Origin: Flavimaribacter sediminis
GTDB lineage: Bacteria > Pseudomonadota > Alphaproteobacteria > Rhizobiales > Rhizobiaceae
Assembly: GCF_019492055.1 (NCBI RefSeq)
Contig: NZ_JAICBX010000005.1
Coordinates: 62,001 to 126,000, forward strand
Reading direction: 5' to 3'
Length of the DNA stretch: 64,000 nt
Below, piece by piece: positions 37,098 through 45,969 of this stretch; positions within the stretch are counted from its first letter, which is position 1, and every line of letters begins with the position of its first letter. The notes under the pieces were generated by a model. The model did no database searches. It was not told the origin of the DNA and was given only the letters and a program-made list of their open reading frames with translations. Position numbers and translations under genes: made by a program.

Positions 37098-38090
37098 GTG
37101 AACGATCTCGTCTTTTTCATCAACAAGGGCCTCTTGTCCGGGATGATCATCGGTTCGATCTATGCCATGGGCGCGATCGGCGTTACCATGATCTTCGGCA
37201 TCCTGCGCTTCGCCCATTTCGCGCATGGCGACATGATGACGCTTGGCGCCTTCGTGACGCTTATCATCGCCGCGCTTCTGGCGTCCGCCGGCGTTGTCCT
37301 GCCCTGCCCGATCGCCTTCGCGGCGATCATTCCGGCGATGGCCGTCACCGCGGTTCTCGCGATTGGCCTCGACAGGATTTTCTACAAGCCGCTGCGCAAC
37401 GCCGGCGCCAGGCCGGTTGTCCTCGTCATGGCCTCGGTCGGCGTCACCCTCATGCTGCAGGGGCTGATCCGCCTCTTTGCCGGCGTGCGCGCCCGCGACA
37501 TGTTCATCGACCAGCCGAAAGATATCTTCCAGATACCCTTCCCTGGCGCGACGCGCGCAGTAATCCTGACGGAGCCGCAAATCGTGCTGATCGGCTTCAC
37601 CGTCGTCGCGGTGCTGGCGCTGCACCTGTTTCTGACGCGCTCGCGTCTCGGCAAGGCGATGCGCGCGGTCTCCGACAATCCGGAGCTCGCCCGCATCACC
37701 GGCATCAACACCAATCACGTCGTGTGGGCCACCTGGATCATCGGCGGCGGGCTTGCCTGCGCCGCCGGCTCGCTTCTTTCCATGGACGTAACGCTGAAGC
37801 CTGACCTCTCCTTCAACATCCTGCTGCCGATCTTCGCGGCGACCATCGTCGGCGGAATCGGTCAGCCATACGGGGCGATCGCCGGCGGTTTCCTCGTCGG
37901 CTTTTGCGAAACGCTCGCTGTCTTCAACTGGTCGGTGCTCCTGCGTCCGATCAAGGACAGCCTGTGGTTCGAATTGCCGCGCAACATGGCGCTGGTGCCC
38001 ACCGAGTACAAGCTGATGGTGCCGTTCCTGATCCTGATCATCGTGCTGATCTACCGCCCGACCGGCATTTTCCGCGGGAGGGTGCTCTGA
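37098..38090 (+). CDS. livH: LivH-like branched-chain amino acid ABC permease
   Basis: A 330-residue permease with ~8 helices. It starts with GTG at 37098 after a gggagga site (37087-37093): LVFFINKGLLSGMIIGSIYA. LivH features include GVTMIFGILRFAHFAHGDMM and ATIVGGIGQPYGAIAGGFL. Its stop overlaps the livM start by one base. It forms the channel with LivM. Confidence 0.95.
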   Translation: MNDLVFFINKGLLSGMIIGSIYAMGAIGVTMIFGILRFAHFAHGDMMTLGAFVTLIIAALLASAGVVLPCPIAFAAIIPAMAVTAVLAIGLDRIFYKPLRNAGARPVVLVMASVGVTLMLQGLIRLFAGVRARDMFIDQPKDIFQIPFPGATRAVILTEPQIVLIGFTVVAVLALHLFLTRSRLGKAMRAVSDNPELARITGINTNHVVWATWIIGGGLACAAGSLLSMDVTLKPDLSFNILLPIFAATIVGGIGQPYGAIAGGFLVGFCETLAVFNWSVLLRPIKDSLWFELPRNMALVPTEYKLMVPFLILIIVLIYRPTGIFRGRVL

Positions 38091-39367
38091 TGGAAGGAAA
38101 CCTGTTCGACCGCAACCGCCGCGACCTGATCCTGTTCGCCGGTCTTGCCCTTCTCGTCGCCGTTATCTTCCTCACTCAAGGCAGCGTCTATTCGCTGCGC
38201 ATGCTGGTGGAAGCCGGCTGCTATGCGATGATCGCGCTCGGGCTCACAATACAGTGGGGCTACGCCGGTCTTTTCAATGTCGGCGTCATGGGCTTCATCG
38301 CCGCCGGCGCCGCCTCTTCGGTGCTCATCACCTTCCCCACCAATCCGGATTTCTGGAATTCCAACGGCCCGCAGCTGGTCGGCATATTCCTCGTCAAGCT
38401 GGCCTTCAGCGCGGCTCTCCTGTGGCTCGCCAATATTTCCGGCCGTTTCGGCGCAGGCCGCCGGCTGCGCGGTTTGCTGATCGTCATCGCCATCGCCGTC
38501 GCCTATCTCGTGCTGTCGGCGCACATGACGGTGATGGCCGAGCAGATCGAGGCGAACAGCGGCTGGATCGGCGGGCTGGGACTACCCGTCCTCGTCGGCT
38601 GGATCGTCGCCGGCGTCGTCGCCGGAATCATCGCCTGGTTCGTCGGCAAGATCTGCCTGGGGCTACGCTCGGATTATCTGGCGATCGCGACGCTCGGCAT
38701 CGCCCAGATCATCAAGCACTTCTTGAAGAACGCCGACTGGCTGACCCGCGGCACGCTCACCGTCTCGCCGCTTCCATGGCCGGTCGAGACGCCGAGCGGC
38801 GGCGAATTCATCATGGCGCGCGCCTCCTATCTCAGCTTGGTGGCGATCGCCGTCGTCATCATCTATCTGCTTCTCGAGCGCGCCTACAATGCGCCCTGGG
38901 GCCGGATGATGCGGGCGATCCGCGACAACGAGACCGCGGCCGAGGCGATGGGCAAGAACGTCACCAGCCGCCGCATCGAGATATTCGTGCTTGGCAGCGT
39001 GCTGATGGGCTTCGGCGGCGCAATGCTCATCCACTTCGCCTCCATCTACGATCCGTCCGGCTTCCTCGATCTCAACCACACCTTTCTGATCTGGGTGATG
39101 GTGATCCTCGGCGGCTCGGGCAACAACCGCGGCGCCATTTTCGGCGCGATCTTCGTCTACATCGTCTGGGTCATGTCAGAGCCGATCACGCTCGCCCTTT
39201 TCGACGTCATCCGAACCTACGGCGTCGCCTGGTTCGACTGGGAGCCGCCGTCGGATTTCAACAGCCGTGCGCTGCAGATGCGCGTCTTCGTCATCGGCCT
39301 CACCATAACGCTGGTGTTGCGCTTCGCGCCCCGCGGCCTGCTGCCTGAGCGCCAGGCGCGGCATTAG
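38090..39367 (+). CDS. livM: LivM-like branched-chain amino acid ABC permease
   Basis: A 425-residue permease with ~10 helices. Family blocks: IQWGYAGLFNVGVMGFIAAG, GLRSDYLAIATLGIAQIIKH and ILGGSGNNRGAIFGAIFVYI. It starts at ATG 38090 immediately at the livH stop. Partner of LivH. Ends the operon; only 48 bases separate it from the convergent flavin-reductase gene. Confidence 0.95.
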   Translation: MEGNLFDRNRRDLILFAGLALLVAVIFLTQGSVYSLRMLVEAGCYAMIALGLTIQWGYAGLFNVGVMGFIAAGAASSVLITFPTNPDFWNSNGPQLVGIFLVKLAFSAALLWLANISGRFGAGRRLRGLLIVIAIAVAYLVLSAHMTVMAEQIEANSGWIGGLGLPVLVGWIVAGVVAGIIAWFVGKICLGLRSDYLAIATLGIAQIIKHFLKNADWLTRGTLTVSPLPWPVETPSGGEFIMARASYLSLVAIAVVIIYLLLERAYNAPWGRMMRAIRDNETAAEAMGKNVTSRRIEIFVLGSVLMGFGGAMLIHFASIYDPSGFLDLNHTFLIWVMVILGGSGNNRGAIFGAIFVYIVWVMSEPITLALFDVIRTYGVAWFDWEPPSDFNSRALQMRVFVIGLTITLVLRFAPRGLLPERQARH

Positions 39368-39415
39368 CAATAACGATCAGGCAGGGATTGCGCGAGTTCG
39401 CGATCGCGTGACCGC

Positions 39416-40027
39416 TCAAACAGCTTTGGCGTCGTCGGGACGCATCAGTTCCCAGGCTTCGGTCACCGTTGCATAGTCCCGATATCCCATGCGCGCGATC
39501 GGGCGGGCGCTGGCCGTGTCGAACCGGCCGTCGCGTATATATTCATCGCGAATATGCGTGTGCACGACCTGACCGATGACGAAAAAGCGGTTGATCGGAT
39601 TGCCGTCCTTGTCGCTCAGCTGGGTCGCCGACACCGTGATGCATTCCATCGCCGCCGGGCTTTCGGCGACAAAGGGCGTCGAAATCTCGACCGGTTCGCC
39701 GAGCGTGAGACCGGCCAGCTTGAATTCGTTCGCGCCGTCGGGAACCGACCCGGAAGATATGTTCATGGCGTCCGCAAGCGCTTCCGTGGCAAGCGATATG
39801 GTGAACTCGCCGCGGTCGCGGGCGTTCGTGAAGGAGTGCTTGGCGCCTTCGCTCGAAAATCCGATCATGTTCGGCGTGGCGCCGAGACCGGCGAAGAAGG
39901 AATAGGGAGCGAGATTGGGCACGCCGTCGGCGTTGCGCGTCCCGATCCAGCCGATGGGTCTCGGCGCGATGATCGCCTTGAAAGGGTCGAATTTGAGCGC
40001 CTCCGGGCGCTCGTCGCCATAATGCAT
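39416..40027 (-). CDS. Flavin reductase-like domain protein
   Basis: A 203-residue protein with the FMN-binding flavin-reductase fold: FKAIIAPRPIGWIGTRNADG and NLAPYSFFAGLGATPNMIGF. Members supply reduced flavin to oxygenases or act as small reductases. It sits at the end of the TRAP/GST/CMD/amidohydrolase/SDR gene set (27 bases after the SDR), so it may serve the same pathway. No partner monooxygenase is visible in the window. Confidence 0.88.
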   Translation of the reverse strand: MHYGDERPEALKFDPFKAIIAPRPIGWIGTRNADGVPNLAPYSFFAGLGATPNMIGFSSEGAKHSFTNARDRGEFTISLATEALADAMNISSGSVPDGANEFKLAGLTLGEPVEISTPFVAESPAAMECITVSATQLSDKDGNPINRFFVIGQVVHTHIRDEYIRDGRFDTASARPIARMGYRDYATVTEAWELMRPDDAKAV

Positions 40028-40054
40028 GTTCGGTCTTTCCTGCTCGTTGTCCCG

Positions 40055-40855
40055 TCAGTCGCAGCGCACGGTCATACCGCCGTCCACCACGATTTCGGTC
40101 CCGGTGATGAATCGGGCTTCGTCGGAAGCGAGGAAGAGCGCCGCATTGGCTGTGTCCCGTCCGTCGCCCATGAAACCCAAAGGAATACGCTTCAATCGCG
40201 CGGCAAGCAACGCATCGACGTCGCCGCCGGCGCGCTGGCCGGCGAGACGGGCCTCGACCATAGGCGTGTGAAGCTGACCCGGCACGACCGTGTTCACCCG
40301 AACGCCCTTCGGCGCGTATTCCACGGCGACCACGCGCGAAAACTGGATCACGGCGGCTTTTGTCGCCGCATAGGCGCTTTGCGCCGCGCCTGTCCACCGC
40401 AGACCCGACGTCGAGGACGTGTTGACGATTGCGCCGTTTCCGCGTTCGGACATATGGGGAAGAACGGCGCGACAGGTGAGGTAGACGGATTTGAGATTGA
40501 AGTCGACCTGCCGGTCCCAGACCTCTTCTTCCATGTCCACCGGGCCGCCCCTGGCGGATCCGCCGACATTGTTGACCAGAATATCGACTTGTCCGTAGCG
40601 CGCGATACCGGCGGCCACCATCGCCTCCACCGAGCCGCGATCCGTGACGTCGCAAAGATGCGGTTCTATTTCGCCGCCGGCGTCGCGCACGCGCTCAAGC
40701 GTCTCTTCCATGGTGTCGGCCTTCAGATCGACCGCAAAGATCCGGGCGCCTTCCTCGGCGAACCGGACACAGGCCGCGCGTCCGTTTCCCCATCCCGGGC
40801 CAACGCAGCCTGCGCCCGTGACAATCGCGACCTTGCCTTCCAGGCGCCCGCTCAT
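40055..40855 (-). CDS. SDR-family oxidoreductase in the catabolic cluster
   Basis: A 266-residue short-chain dehydrogenase: cofactor motif VTGAGCVGPGWGNGRAA, NNVGG at ~92, active Ser near TSSTSGLRW, and YAATK. NAD(P)-dependent oxidation or reduction of an alcohol or carbonyl is expected. It overlaps the amidohydrolase gene by four bases. Substrate unknown. Confidence 0.92.
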   Translation of the reverse strand: MSGRLEGKVAIVTGAGCVGPGWGNGRAACVRFAEEGARIFAVDLKADTMEETLERVRDAGGEIEPHLCDVTDRGSVEAMVAAGIARYGQVDILVNNVGGSARGGPVDMEEEVWDRQVDFNLKSVYLTCRAVLPHMSERGNGAIVNTSSTSGLRWTGAAQSAYAATKAAVIQFSRVVAVEYAPKGVRVNTVVPGQLHTPMVEARLAGQRAGGDVDALLAARLKRIPLGFMGDGRDTANAALFLASDEARFITGTEIVVDGGMTVRCD

Positions 40856-41739
40856 TGCCGAGCCGTATCTTCGCCAAAGGCGTAGAGCCGCTGTGGATTA
40901 TCCACGAGAAGCGCCTGCCTTGCGCCTTCCGAAGGCGCGAACGCGCCGATCAGGTCCACCAGGCCGCCGTCGTCAGGCGGATCGGCCCGGAAATTGGGAT
41001 GCGGCCAGTCGGTTCCCCACAGCACCCGGTCCGGATAGGTCTCGACCAGCTTCCGGGCGAATGGAAGTGCGTCGGCGTAGGGCGGGTCCAGCCGCGACGC
41101 CCGCTCGCATCCCGACACCTTGACCCAGACATGTTCGTTTTCAAGCAGCTTGAGCAGTTGCGCGAACGGCGCCTGATCGATGCCCTTCGAAGCGTCGATG
41201 CGCCCCATGTGATCGACGACGACAGGTATGGGCAGCGCCGCAAGCACCGGCGCCAGCTCCGCGATAAGCCGGTCTTCCATGTGGATCAGCAAATGCCAGT
41301 TCGCGTCCGCCAGTCGTTTCGACAGGGCGCGAAGCGCGTCCGGATCGGCGCCGGGCGCAAGATGCGACATGTAGTTGAAGCGCAATCCCCGGAAACCCTG
41401 TTCGGCAAGTTCGGCGATATGGCTGTCTGGAATGTCGGGCGGCGCAAGCGCGACGCCGAGATAGCGCCCGGGGCGAGCGGCGATCGCGTCGGCCACCACC
41501 GTGTTGTCGAAGCCATGGCAACCGGACTGAACGATGACGCAGCGCTCGATACCCAGCATGTCATGCAGTTCAAAAAGCTTTTCCTTCGGCGCATCGCCCG
41601 GCTTGAAGCCGCTTTCCGGCGCATAAGGGAAACGGTCGACGGGACCGAAGACATGGCAATGAGTGTCCGTCGCGCCCGCCGGCAGCTGCAGCTGCGGCGT
41701 GGAAGGCGACGGATTCCAGGTGATCGGCGCGTCGTTCAT
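40852..41739 (-). CDS. Amidohydrolase, 2-pyrone-4,6-dicarboxylate hydrolase-like
   Basis: A 295-residue member of the amidohydrolase-2/LigI group. GATDTHCHVFGPVDRFPYAP is the metal-site opening, then HDMLGIERCVIVQSGCHGFD, VVVDHMGRID and VLWGTDWPHPNF with the catalytic Asp. LigI hydrolyses a pyrone dicarboxylate to an open-chain acid in protocatechuate and gallate catabolism. Here a related lactone is likely. The chosen ATG (41737-41739) overlaps the CMD gene stop by four bases. Confidence 0.92.
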   Translation of the reverse strand: MNDAPITWNPSPSTPQLQLPAGATDTHCHVFGPVDRFPYAPESGFKPGDAPKEKLFELHDMLGIERCVIVQSGCHGFDNTVVADAIAARPGRYLGVALAPPDIPDSHIAELAEQGFRGLRFNYMSHLAPGADPDALRALSKRLADANWHLLIHMEDRLIAELAPVLAALPIPVVVDHMGRIDASKGIDQAPFAQLLKLLENEHVWVKVSGCERASRLDPPYADALPFARKLVETYPDRVLWGTDWPHPNFRADPPDDGGLVDLIGAFAPSEGARQALLVDNPQRLYAFGEDTARQ

Positions 41740-42299
41740 GTCAGCTCTTTCGTCGCATCGGATGGAGGTGAAATGCGGAAGATGTTCAGCGTCAGCGAAA
41801 TCAGGCTGTAATAGCCGAGGACGCCAACCAGATCGACAAGCCGGTCCACGCCGAGGGTCTTTTCGGCTCTTGCGTAAAGGGCGTCGGTCACCTGCCTTGT
41901 CTCCATGGCCGCGCTCGTGAAGGCATGCACGACTTCCTCCTCCTCGCTGGCGAAAGGCGGGGCGGTCCGGTTCCGTATCGCTTCGACCACCGCTTCGGAA
42001 AGACCGGCGTCGAGCGCATGTTTCCTGTGGGCGCACCACTCATATTCGGCGTCCCAGATCCGGGCGATCGTCAGGATCGCCAGTTCCGACAGCCGCGGCT
42101 CGAGCTTTGAATCATAGCGGCAGTATCGGCCGAGTTCCTGCGCGCGCGCCGCAAGTTCCGGCCGGTGAAGCCAGACCGCAAGCGGTCCACGAACGCCGCC
42201 TCGAGGGCCGGACGCGATCGCCTCGTGAATTTCCTTCTGGCGCGCGTCGTAACGGGACGGATCAGGCGCGCCCAGTCGCTGTTCGGGCCAGTCGGTCAT
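41736..42299 (-). CDS. Carboxymuconolactone decarboxylase-family protein
   Basis: A 187-residue AhpD/CMD-like protein. The active patch is EYEWCAHRKHALDAG with the Cys and His typical of the superfamily, preceded by LSELAILTIARIWDA. Members either decarboxylate carboxymuconolactone or serve as alkylhydroperoxidases. The neighbouring lactone hydrolase favours a catabolic role. Starts at ATG 42297-42299 and overlaps both flanking genes by four bases. Confidence 0.9.
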   Translation of the reverse strand: MTDWPEQRLGAPDPSRYDARQKEIHEAIASGPRGGVRGPLAVWLHRPELAARAQELGRYCRYDSKLEPRLSELAILTIARIWDAEYEWCAHRKHALDAGLSEAVVEAIRNRTAPPFASEEEEVVHAFTSAAMETRQVTDALYARAEKTLGVDRLVDLVGVLGYYSLISLTLNIFRISPPSDATKELT

Positions 42300-42943
42300 T
42301 TCGGGGGCTCCGTATTGTTGAACGCGGGCTCCGACGCCGCAAATGCATCCAGCCATTCGACGAGCTGCGGCCACCGGGCGCGCCAGTCGACAGGCTTTCG
42401 CCAGTCAAGATAGCCGAGCGCACATGCAAGTGAAATCGAGACCAGGTCGGTATGCGTCGGATCCGGTGGGCAGTCGGACAGATCGCCGAGCGCCCTGGCG
42501 AGCTTGCCGTGCTGATGCTCGAGCCAGCGATCTGACTTCTGGGATTCGTCCCGGAAACGTCCCTCATAGACGATCAGCAACGCCGCATCGGCAACCCCGT
42601 CGGCGAGACAGGACCGGGTCAGACAGACGAAGCGCTCAAGTCCGCCTGTCGGGCAAAGCCGCCCGCCGCCGCCCAGCATGTCAAGATATTCAAGGATAAC
42701 CCGGCTATCGTAAAGCACGGCGTCGTCCAACAGCAGGCACGGCATCTTGCCGAGAGGGTTCTGCAGGCGCAGATCGTCCCCGGCGTCGAGCGTGTCGGCC
42801 GACTGGATATCGATGGCGTCCGCGAGACCGAGCACCTCGGCGGCCATGCGCACCTTGCGCCCGAATGGCGAGGTCAGTGTCGAGCGGAGGACTGCGCGAC
42901 TGGTCGGCTCGCAGCCGCTCAATGCGTTCAGTGTGCTGGTCAT
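42296..42943 (-). CDS. Glutathione S-transferase-like protein
   Basis: A 215-residue GST-fold protein. The N-terminal thioredoxin-like half has TSPFGRKVRMAAEVLGLADA, NPLGKMPCLLLDDAVLYDSR (cis-Pro loop and glutathione-binding Asp-Ser) and VILEYLD. A helical C-domain follows. The ATG at 42941-42943 overlaps the TRAP permease stop by four bases. In catabolic operons such enzymes isomerise or remove substituents from intermediates; reaction here unknown. Confidence 0.9.
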   Translation of the reverse strand: MTSTLNALSGCEPTSRAVLRSTLTSPFGRKVRMAAEVLGLADAIDIQSADTLDAGDDLRLQNPLGKMPCLLLDDAVLYDSRVILEYLDMLGGGGRLCPTGGLERFVCLTRSCLADGVADAALLIVYEGRFRDESQKSDRWLEHQHGKLARALGDLSDCPPDPTHTDLVSISLACALGYLDWRKPVDWRARWPQLVEWLDAFAASEPAFNNTEPPK

Positions 42944-44250
42944 TTCATCGTTTCCGGCAGGAACAGGGCGATCTGCGGGAACAGGCACAAAAGGATCAGC
43001 ATGGCGAAACCGGCGAGAACGAACGGCACGAGACCGCGAAAGATCTGCTCCAGTCTCACCCGGCCTTCCGACGCCGCCTGCACCACGAAACAGTTGATGC
43101 CGACCGGCGGCGTCACGGCGCCGATCTCGACCAGGAGAACGACGAAGATGCCGAACCAGATCGGATCGAAGCCGAGCGACATCATCACCGGATGGGTGAT
43201 CGGCAGCGTGATCGCAAGCAGCGCCGGCGCATCCATCATCATGCCGAGCGCAAGATAGATCAGCGACACCAGAACCACGATGACCCAGCGATTGACCTCC
43301 AGTCCGGTCAGATATCCGCCAACGGCGTTGGCGACGCCGGACAACGCCAGGAACTTGGAAAACAGCAGCGCGCAGATCAGGATGGCGAAAATCATCGCCG
43401 AAGTGCGGATTGTCTCCAGCAGCGTCTTCTTCAGTTCGACGCCCTTCAGGCCGCGATGTCGGATAATCGCAAGCAGGAAGGTGAAGGCCGCGCCGATGGC
43501 GCCGGCTTCGGTGGGCGTGAATATGCCCAGATACAAACCCGCCACGATCACCATGATGACGAGAACCAGCGGGCCGGCGAGGCGCAGGGACGCCAGCTTT
43601 TCCCGCAGGGTGAAATGCTGATGCTGCAACGGCGCGAGCTTCGGGTTTCGAAAGACGGTCAGCCAGATCGCAATGCAGAGCACGATCGAAAAGACGATGC
43701 CGGGAATGAAACCGGCGATCAGCAGTGAACCGATCGAGCTGTCCGTCAGGATTCCGTAGACGACGACCAACGCCGATGGCGGTATCATGACAGCCAATGT
43801 GCCGGCGATCGCGATAGACGCCGAGGCGAGGCTCTTGTCATAGCCGCGATCCAGCATCTGGGGGAGCGCCAGCTTCGTGAACACCGTCGCCGTTCCTACA
43901 GAGGATCCGGACGCAGCCCCGAACGCCGCCGCGCCGAGGGTCGTCGAAATGGCAAGGCCGCCGCGCAGGTTGCCGAGCCATTTGGTCGTCGCCTCGAACA
44001 GGTCCTCGCCCAGCCCTGCGCGCATGGCGAAGAAGCCCATCAGCAGGAAAAGCGGAATGACCGAGAAATGAAAAGAATGGGTGGTGTCGAAGAAGACCGT
44101 GCCGAGGATCGCCGTCGCGGCCTTGAATCCGACGAGGGAGGCGAGGCCGAAGGCGCCCACCAGCCCGAGCGCAACCATGACATTGACGCCGAGCAGGATC
44201 GTGGCGAACAGCGCGACAACGCCAAGCATGCCGATCGAAAGCGAACTCAT
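42940..44250 (-). CDS. dctM: TRAP transporter large permease (DctM)
   Basis: A 436-residue membrane protein of ~12 helices with DctM features: VIPLFLLMGFFAMRAGLGED, GAASGSSVGTATVFTKLALP and AVTPPVGINCFVVQAASEGR. It imports an organic acid with sodium, using the small DctQ subunit and the DctP receptor. Its start overlaps the dctQ stop by four bases and its own stop overlaps the GST gene. Confidence 0.95.
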   Translation of the reverse strand: MSSLSIGMLGVVALFATILLGVNVMVALGLVGAFGLASLVGFKAATAILGTVFFDTTHSFHFSVIPLFLLMGFFAMRAGLGEDLFEATTKWLGNLRGGLAISTTLGAAAFGAASGSSVGTATVFTKLALPQMLDRGYDKSLASASIAIAGTLAVMIPPSALVVVYGILTDSSIGSLLIAGFIPGIVFSIVLCIAIWLTVFRNPKLAPLQHQHFTLREKLASLRLAGPLVLVIMVIVAGLYLGIFTPTEAGAIGAAFTFLLAIIRHRGLKGVELKKTLLETIRTSAMIFAILICALLFSKFLALSGVANAVGGYLTGLEVNRWVIVVLVSLIYLALGMMMDAPALLAITLPITHPVMMSLGFDPIWFGIFVVLLVEIGAVTPPVGINCFVVQAASEGRVRLEQIFRGLVPFVLAGFAMLILLCLFPQIALFLPETMK

Positions 44251-44771
44251 TGCGCTTCTCCCGCTTCGTCACCGGCCAGTTTTCCGCCCATGGCGCAGTA
44301 AATCGCATCAAGAAGGAACTGGATGGCGAGCAGCGCCAAACCGAAGAACACCGCGAACTTGACCGGCCATATCGGAAAGCGGATCGAGCCGCGTTCCAGT
44401 TCGCCGATCGCAAAACTCTTCATTGCCATGTTCCATCCCGCATAGGCGGCCCAGGCGAAGAGCAGCGCGCCAAGCAGCATGGCGATGACCTTGACGAAAC
44501 GCTGCAGCGGCGCCGGAAAATGCTGGGTCAGGAGAACGACCTTGATGTGCTCGCCCTTCAGCTGGGTCAGCGCCAGCGACAGGAAAATCATCAGTGGCAA
44601 GGCGCTTTCCGTCAGTTCAAGCGTGCCTGCAATCGGCTCGTTGAAGATGAAACGGAGAAGCGCGTTGGCGACGACGAGACACATGACGGCAAAGGTCAGG
44701 ATACCGGCCAGCAAGCCGCACTGGGTCAACACCACGCCATAGGATGCGCGCAGACGCTCAAGATTTTTCAT
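44247..44771 (-). CDS. dctQ: TRAP transporter small permease (DctQ)
   Basis: A 174-residue, four-helix small subunit. It has the NALLRFIFNEPIAGTLELTE region and LPLMIFLSLALTQLKGEHIK, both typical of DctQ. It precedes dctM with a four-base overlap and follows the binding-protein gene after a 58-base gap holding a hairpin. Confidence 0.93.
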   Translation of the reverse strand: MKNLERLRASYGVVLTQCGLLAGILTFAVMCLVVANALLRFIFNEPIAGTLELTESALPLMIFLSLALTQLKGEHIKVVLLTQHFPAPLQRFVKVIAMLLGALLFAWAAYAGWNMAMKSFAIGELERGSIRFPIWPVKFAVFFGLALLAIQFLLDAIYCAMGGKLAGDEAGEAQ

Positions 44772-44796
44772 CGATTTCGCGGTCCCTGATAATTAT

Positions 44797-44822
44797 TGGC
44801 CCCGCCAATAGTGACGGGGCCA
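44797..44822 (-). terminator. Intercistronic hairpin after the dctP gene
   Basis: tggccccg (44797-44804) pairs with cggggcca (44815-44822) over a 10-base loop, seven bases after the binding-protein stop and before dctQ. Fits the same pattern as the other importers here. Confidence 0.65.
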
Positions 44823-44829
44823 GTCTCTA

Positions 44830-45849
44830 TCAGAACTTGAGATTGCTGACGATCTCATCGGCCGGCAAACCGGCGGCGTTCGCCTTGTCGATCCATTCCT
44901 GGCGTACGGCCTGGATACCGGCGTCATCGATGACGGCGAGCAGTTCGTCCTGCGGGAATTCAATGACCTCTACGCCAAGATCGCCCTTCCACAGTTCGCC
45001 GACGCGCGCGCGATCCTCATCCAGAACACGCGCATATTCGACAAGATAATCCTTGCCGAGCTGATCGACGATCGCCTTGGTTTCGTCGTCCATGCCGTTG
45101 TAGCTGTCGAGGTTCATCGCCAGCAGGTGGCCGAAAGACGCGCCAAGCGGAATATCGATATAGTACTTTGCGACTTCGTCGTATTTCCATCCCCGCGCCA
45201 GGGCCGGGCCAATCGGCGTGCAGTCGATGATCGAGCGCTGCAGGGCCTCATAGGCTTCGGATGTGGCGATTGAAACCGGCGTTGCGCCAAGCGCCTCGAT
45301 CAGTTTCGGATAGGCGAAGCCGTAGGACCGGATGCGCAGACCTTCAAGGTCTTTCACAGTGTTGACCGGTTTCGTGCAGAGCAGGCCGTAGCTTTCCAGC
45401 GGCCGGAAGCCGAAAGCGTAGAGGTTCTGGCTCGCCAGTTCGTCCTTGAACTGCGGATAGGTCTCGTGGAGTTTTTCCAGGAACTGGCCGACTTCAAGGG
45501 TGCCCATCGGCTGCGGAATAAAGAAGCCGACGGCGTTGTTCATCGGCATTGCGTCGGGGAAATAGGGCGTGATGATATCGCCGAAATCGCCGACACCGGC
45601 CGCCAGCGCATCCGGTATTTCGCGCGTCTTGGCGACCGAGCCGCCCCAGAACACCTCGATCTCGTGCTTGCCGCCAGTCCGCTTCGCGAACTCGTCGACC
45701 AGCCATTGGGTCGTGACCGCCTGGGCGTCACCGGCGCCCTGAGGCTTGAATGTGATCCATTTGTAAACTTCCGCCTGCCCCGATACGGTCAGGCCGAGAA
45801 CTGTCGCCAGGGCGAGCCCGGTCGAACGAAACAGCTTCGTGTAATTCAT
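44830..45849 (-). CDS. dctP: TRAP transporter substrate-binding protein (DctP)
   Basis: A 339-residue periplasmic receptor. Signal peptide 1-26 (GLTVSGQA-E), then KWITFKPQGAGDAQAVTTQW. The conserved substrate Arg region is DLEGLRIRSYGFAYPKLIEA. Start ATG at 45847-45849; upstream extension rejected. Ligand predicted to be an organic or aromatic acid consistent with the downstream enzymes. Confidence 0.93.
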   Translation of the reverse strand: MNYTKLFRSTGLALATVLGLTVSGQAEVYKWITFKPQGAGDAQAVTTQWLVDEFAKRTGGKHEIEVFWGGSVAKTREIPDALAAGVGDFGDIITPYFPDAMPMNNAVGFFIPQPMGTLEVGQFLEKLHETYPQFKDELASQNLYAFGFRPLESYGLLCTKPVNTVKDLEGLRIRSYGFAYPKLIEALGATPVSIATSEAYEALQRSIIDCTPIGPALARGWKYDEVAKYYIDIPLGASFGHLLAMNLDSYNGMDDETKAIVDQLGKDYLVEYARVLDEDRARVGELWKGDLGVEVIEFPQDELLAVIDDAGIQAVRQEWIDKANAAGLPADEIVSNLKF

Positions 45850-45969
45850 GGTTCCTCCCAAATAATGTACAGCGGGCCACTCCTTGACCCGGCAGGGCGG
45901 ACGATGCCGCATGCAGTCGATATATTGCAAATACTATAAACTGATCGCCTCCATGCCTTTCAGGAATAC

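Noticed and set aside
36500-39300. Liv operon as a urea (UrtABCDE) transporter
   Set aside because: No urease genes or UrtA-type receptor are present in the window, so the more general Liv naming is kept.
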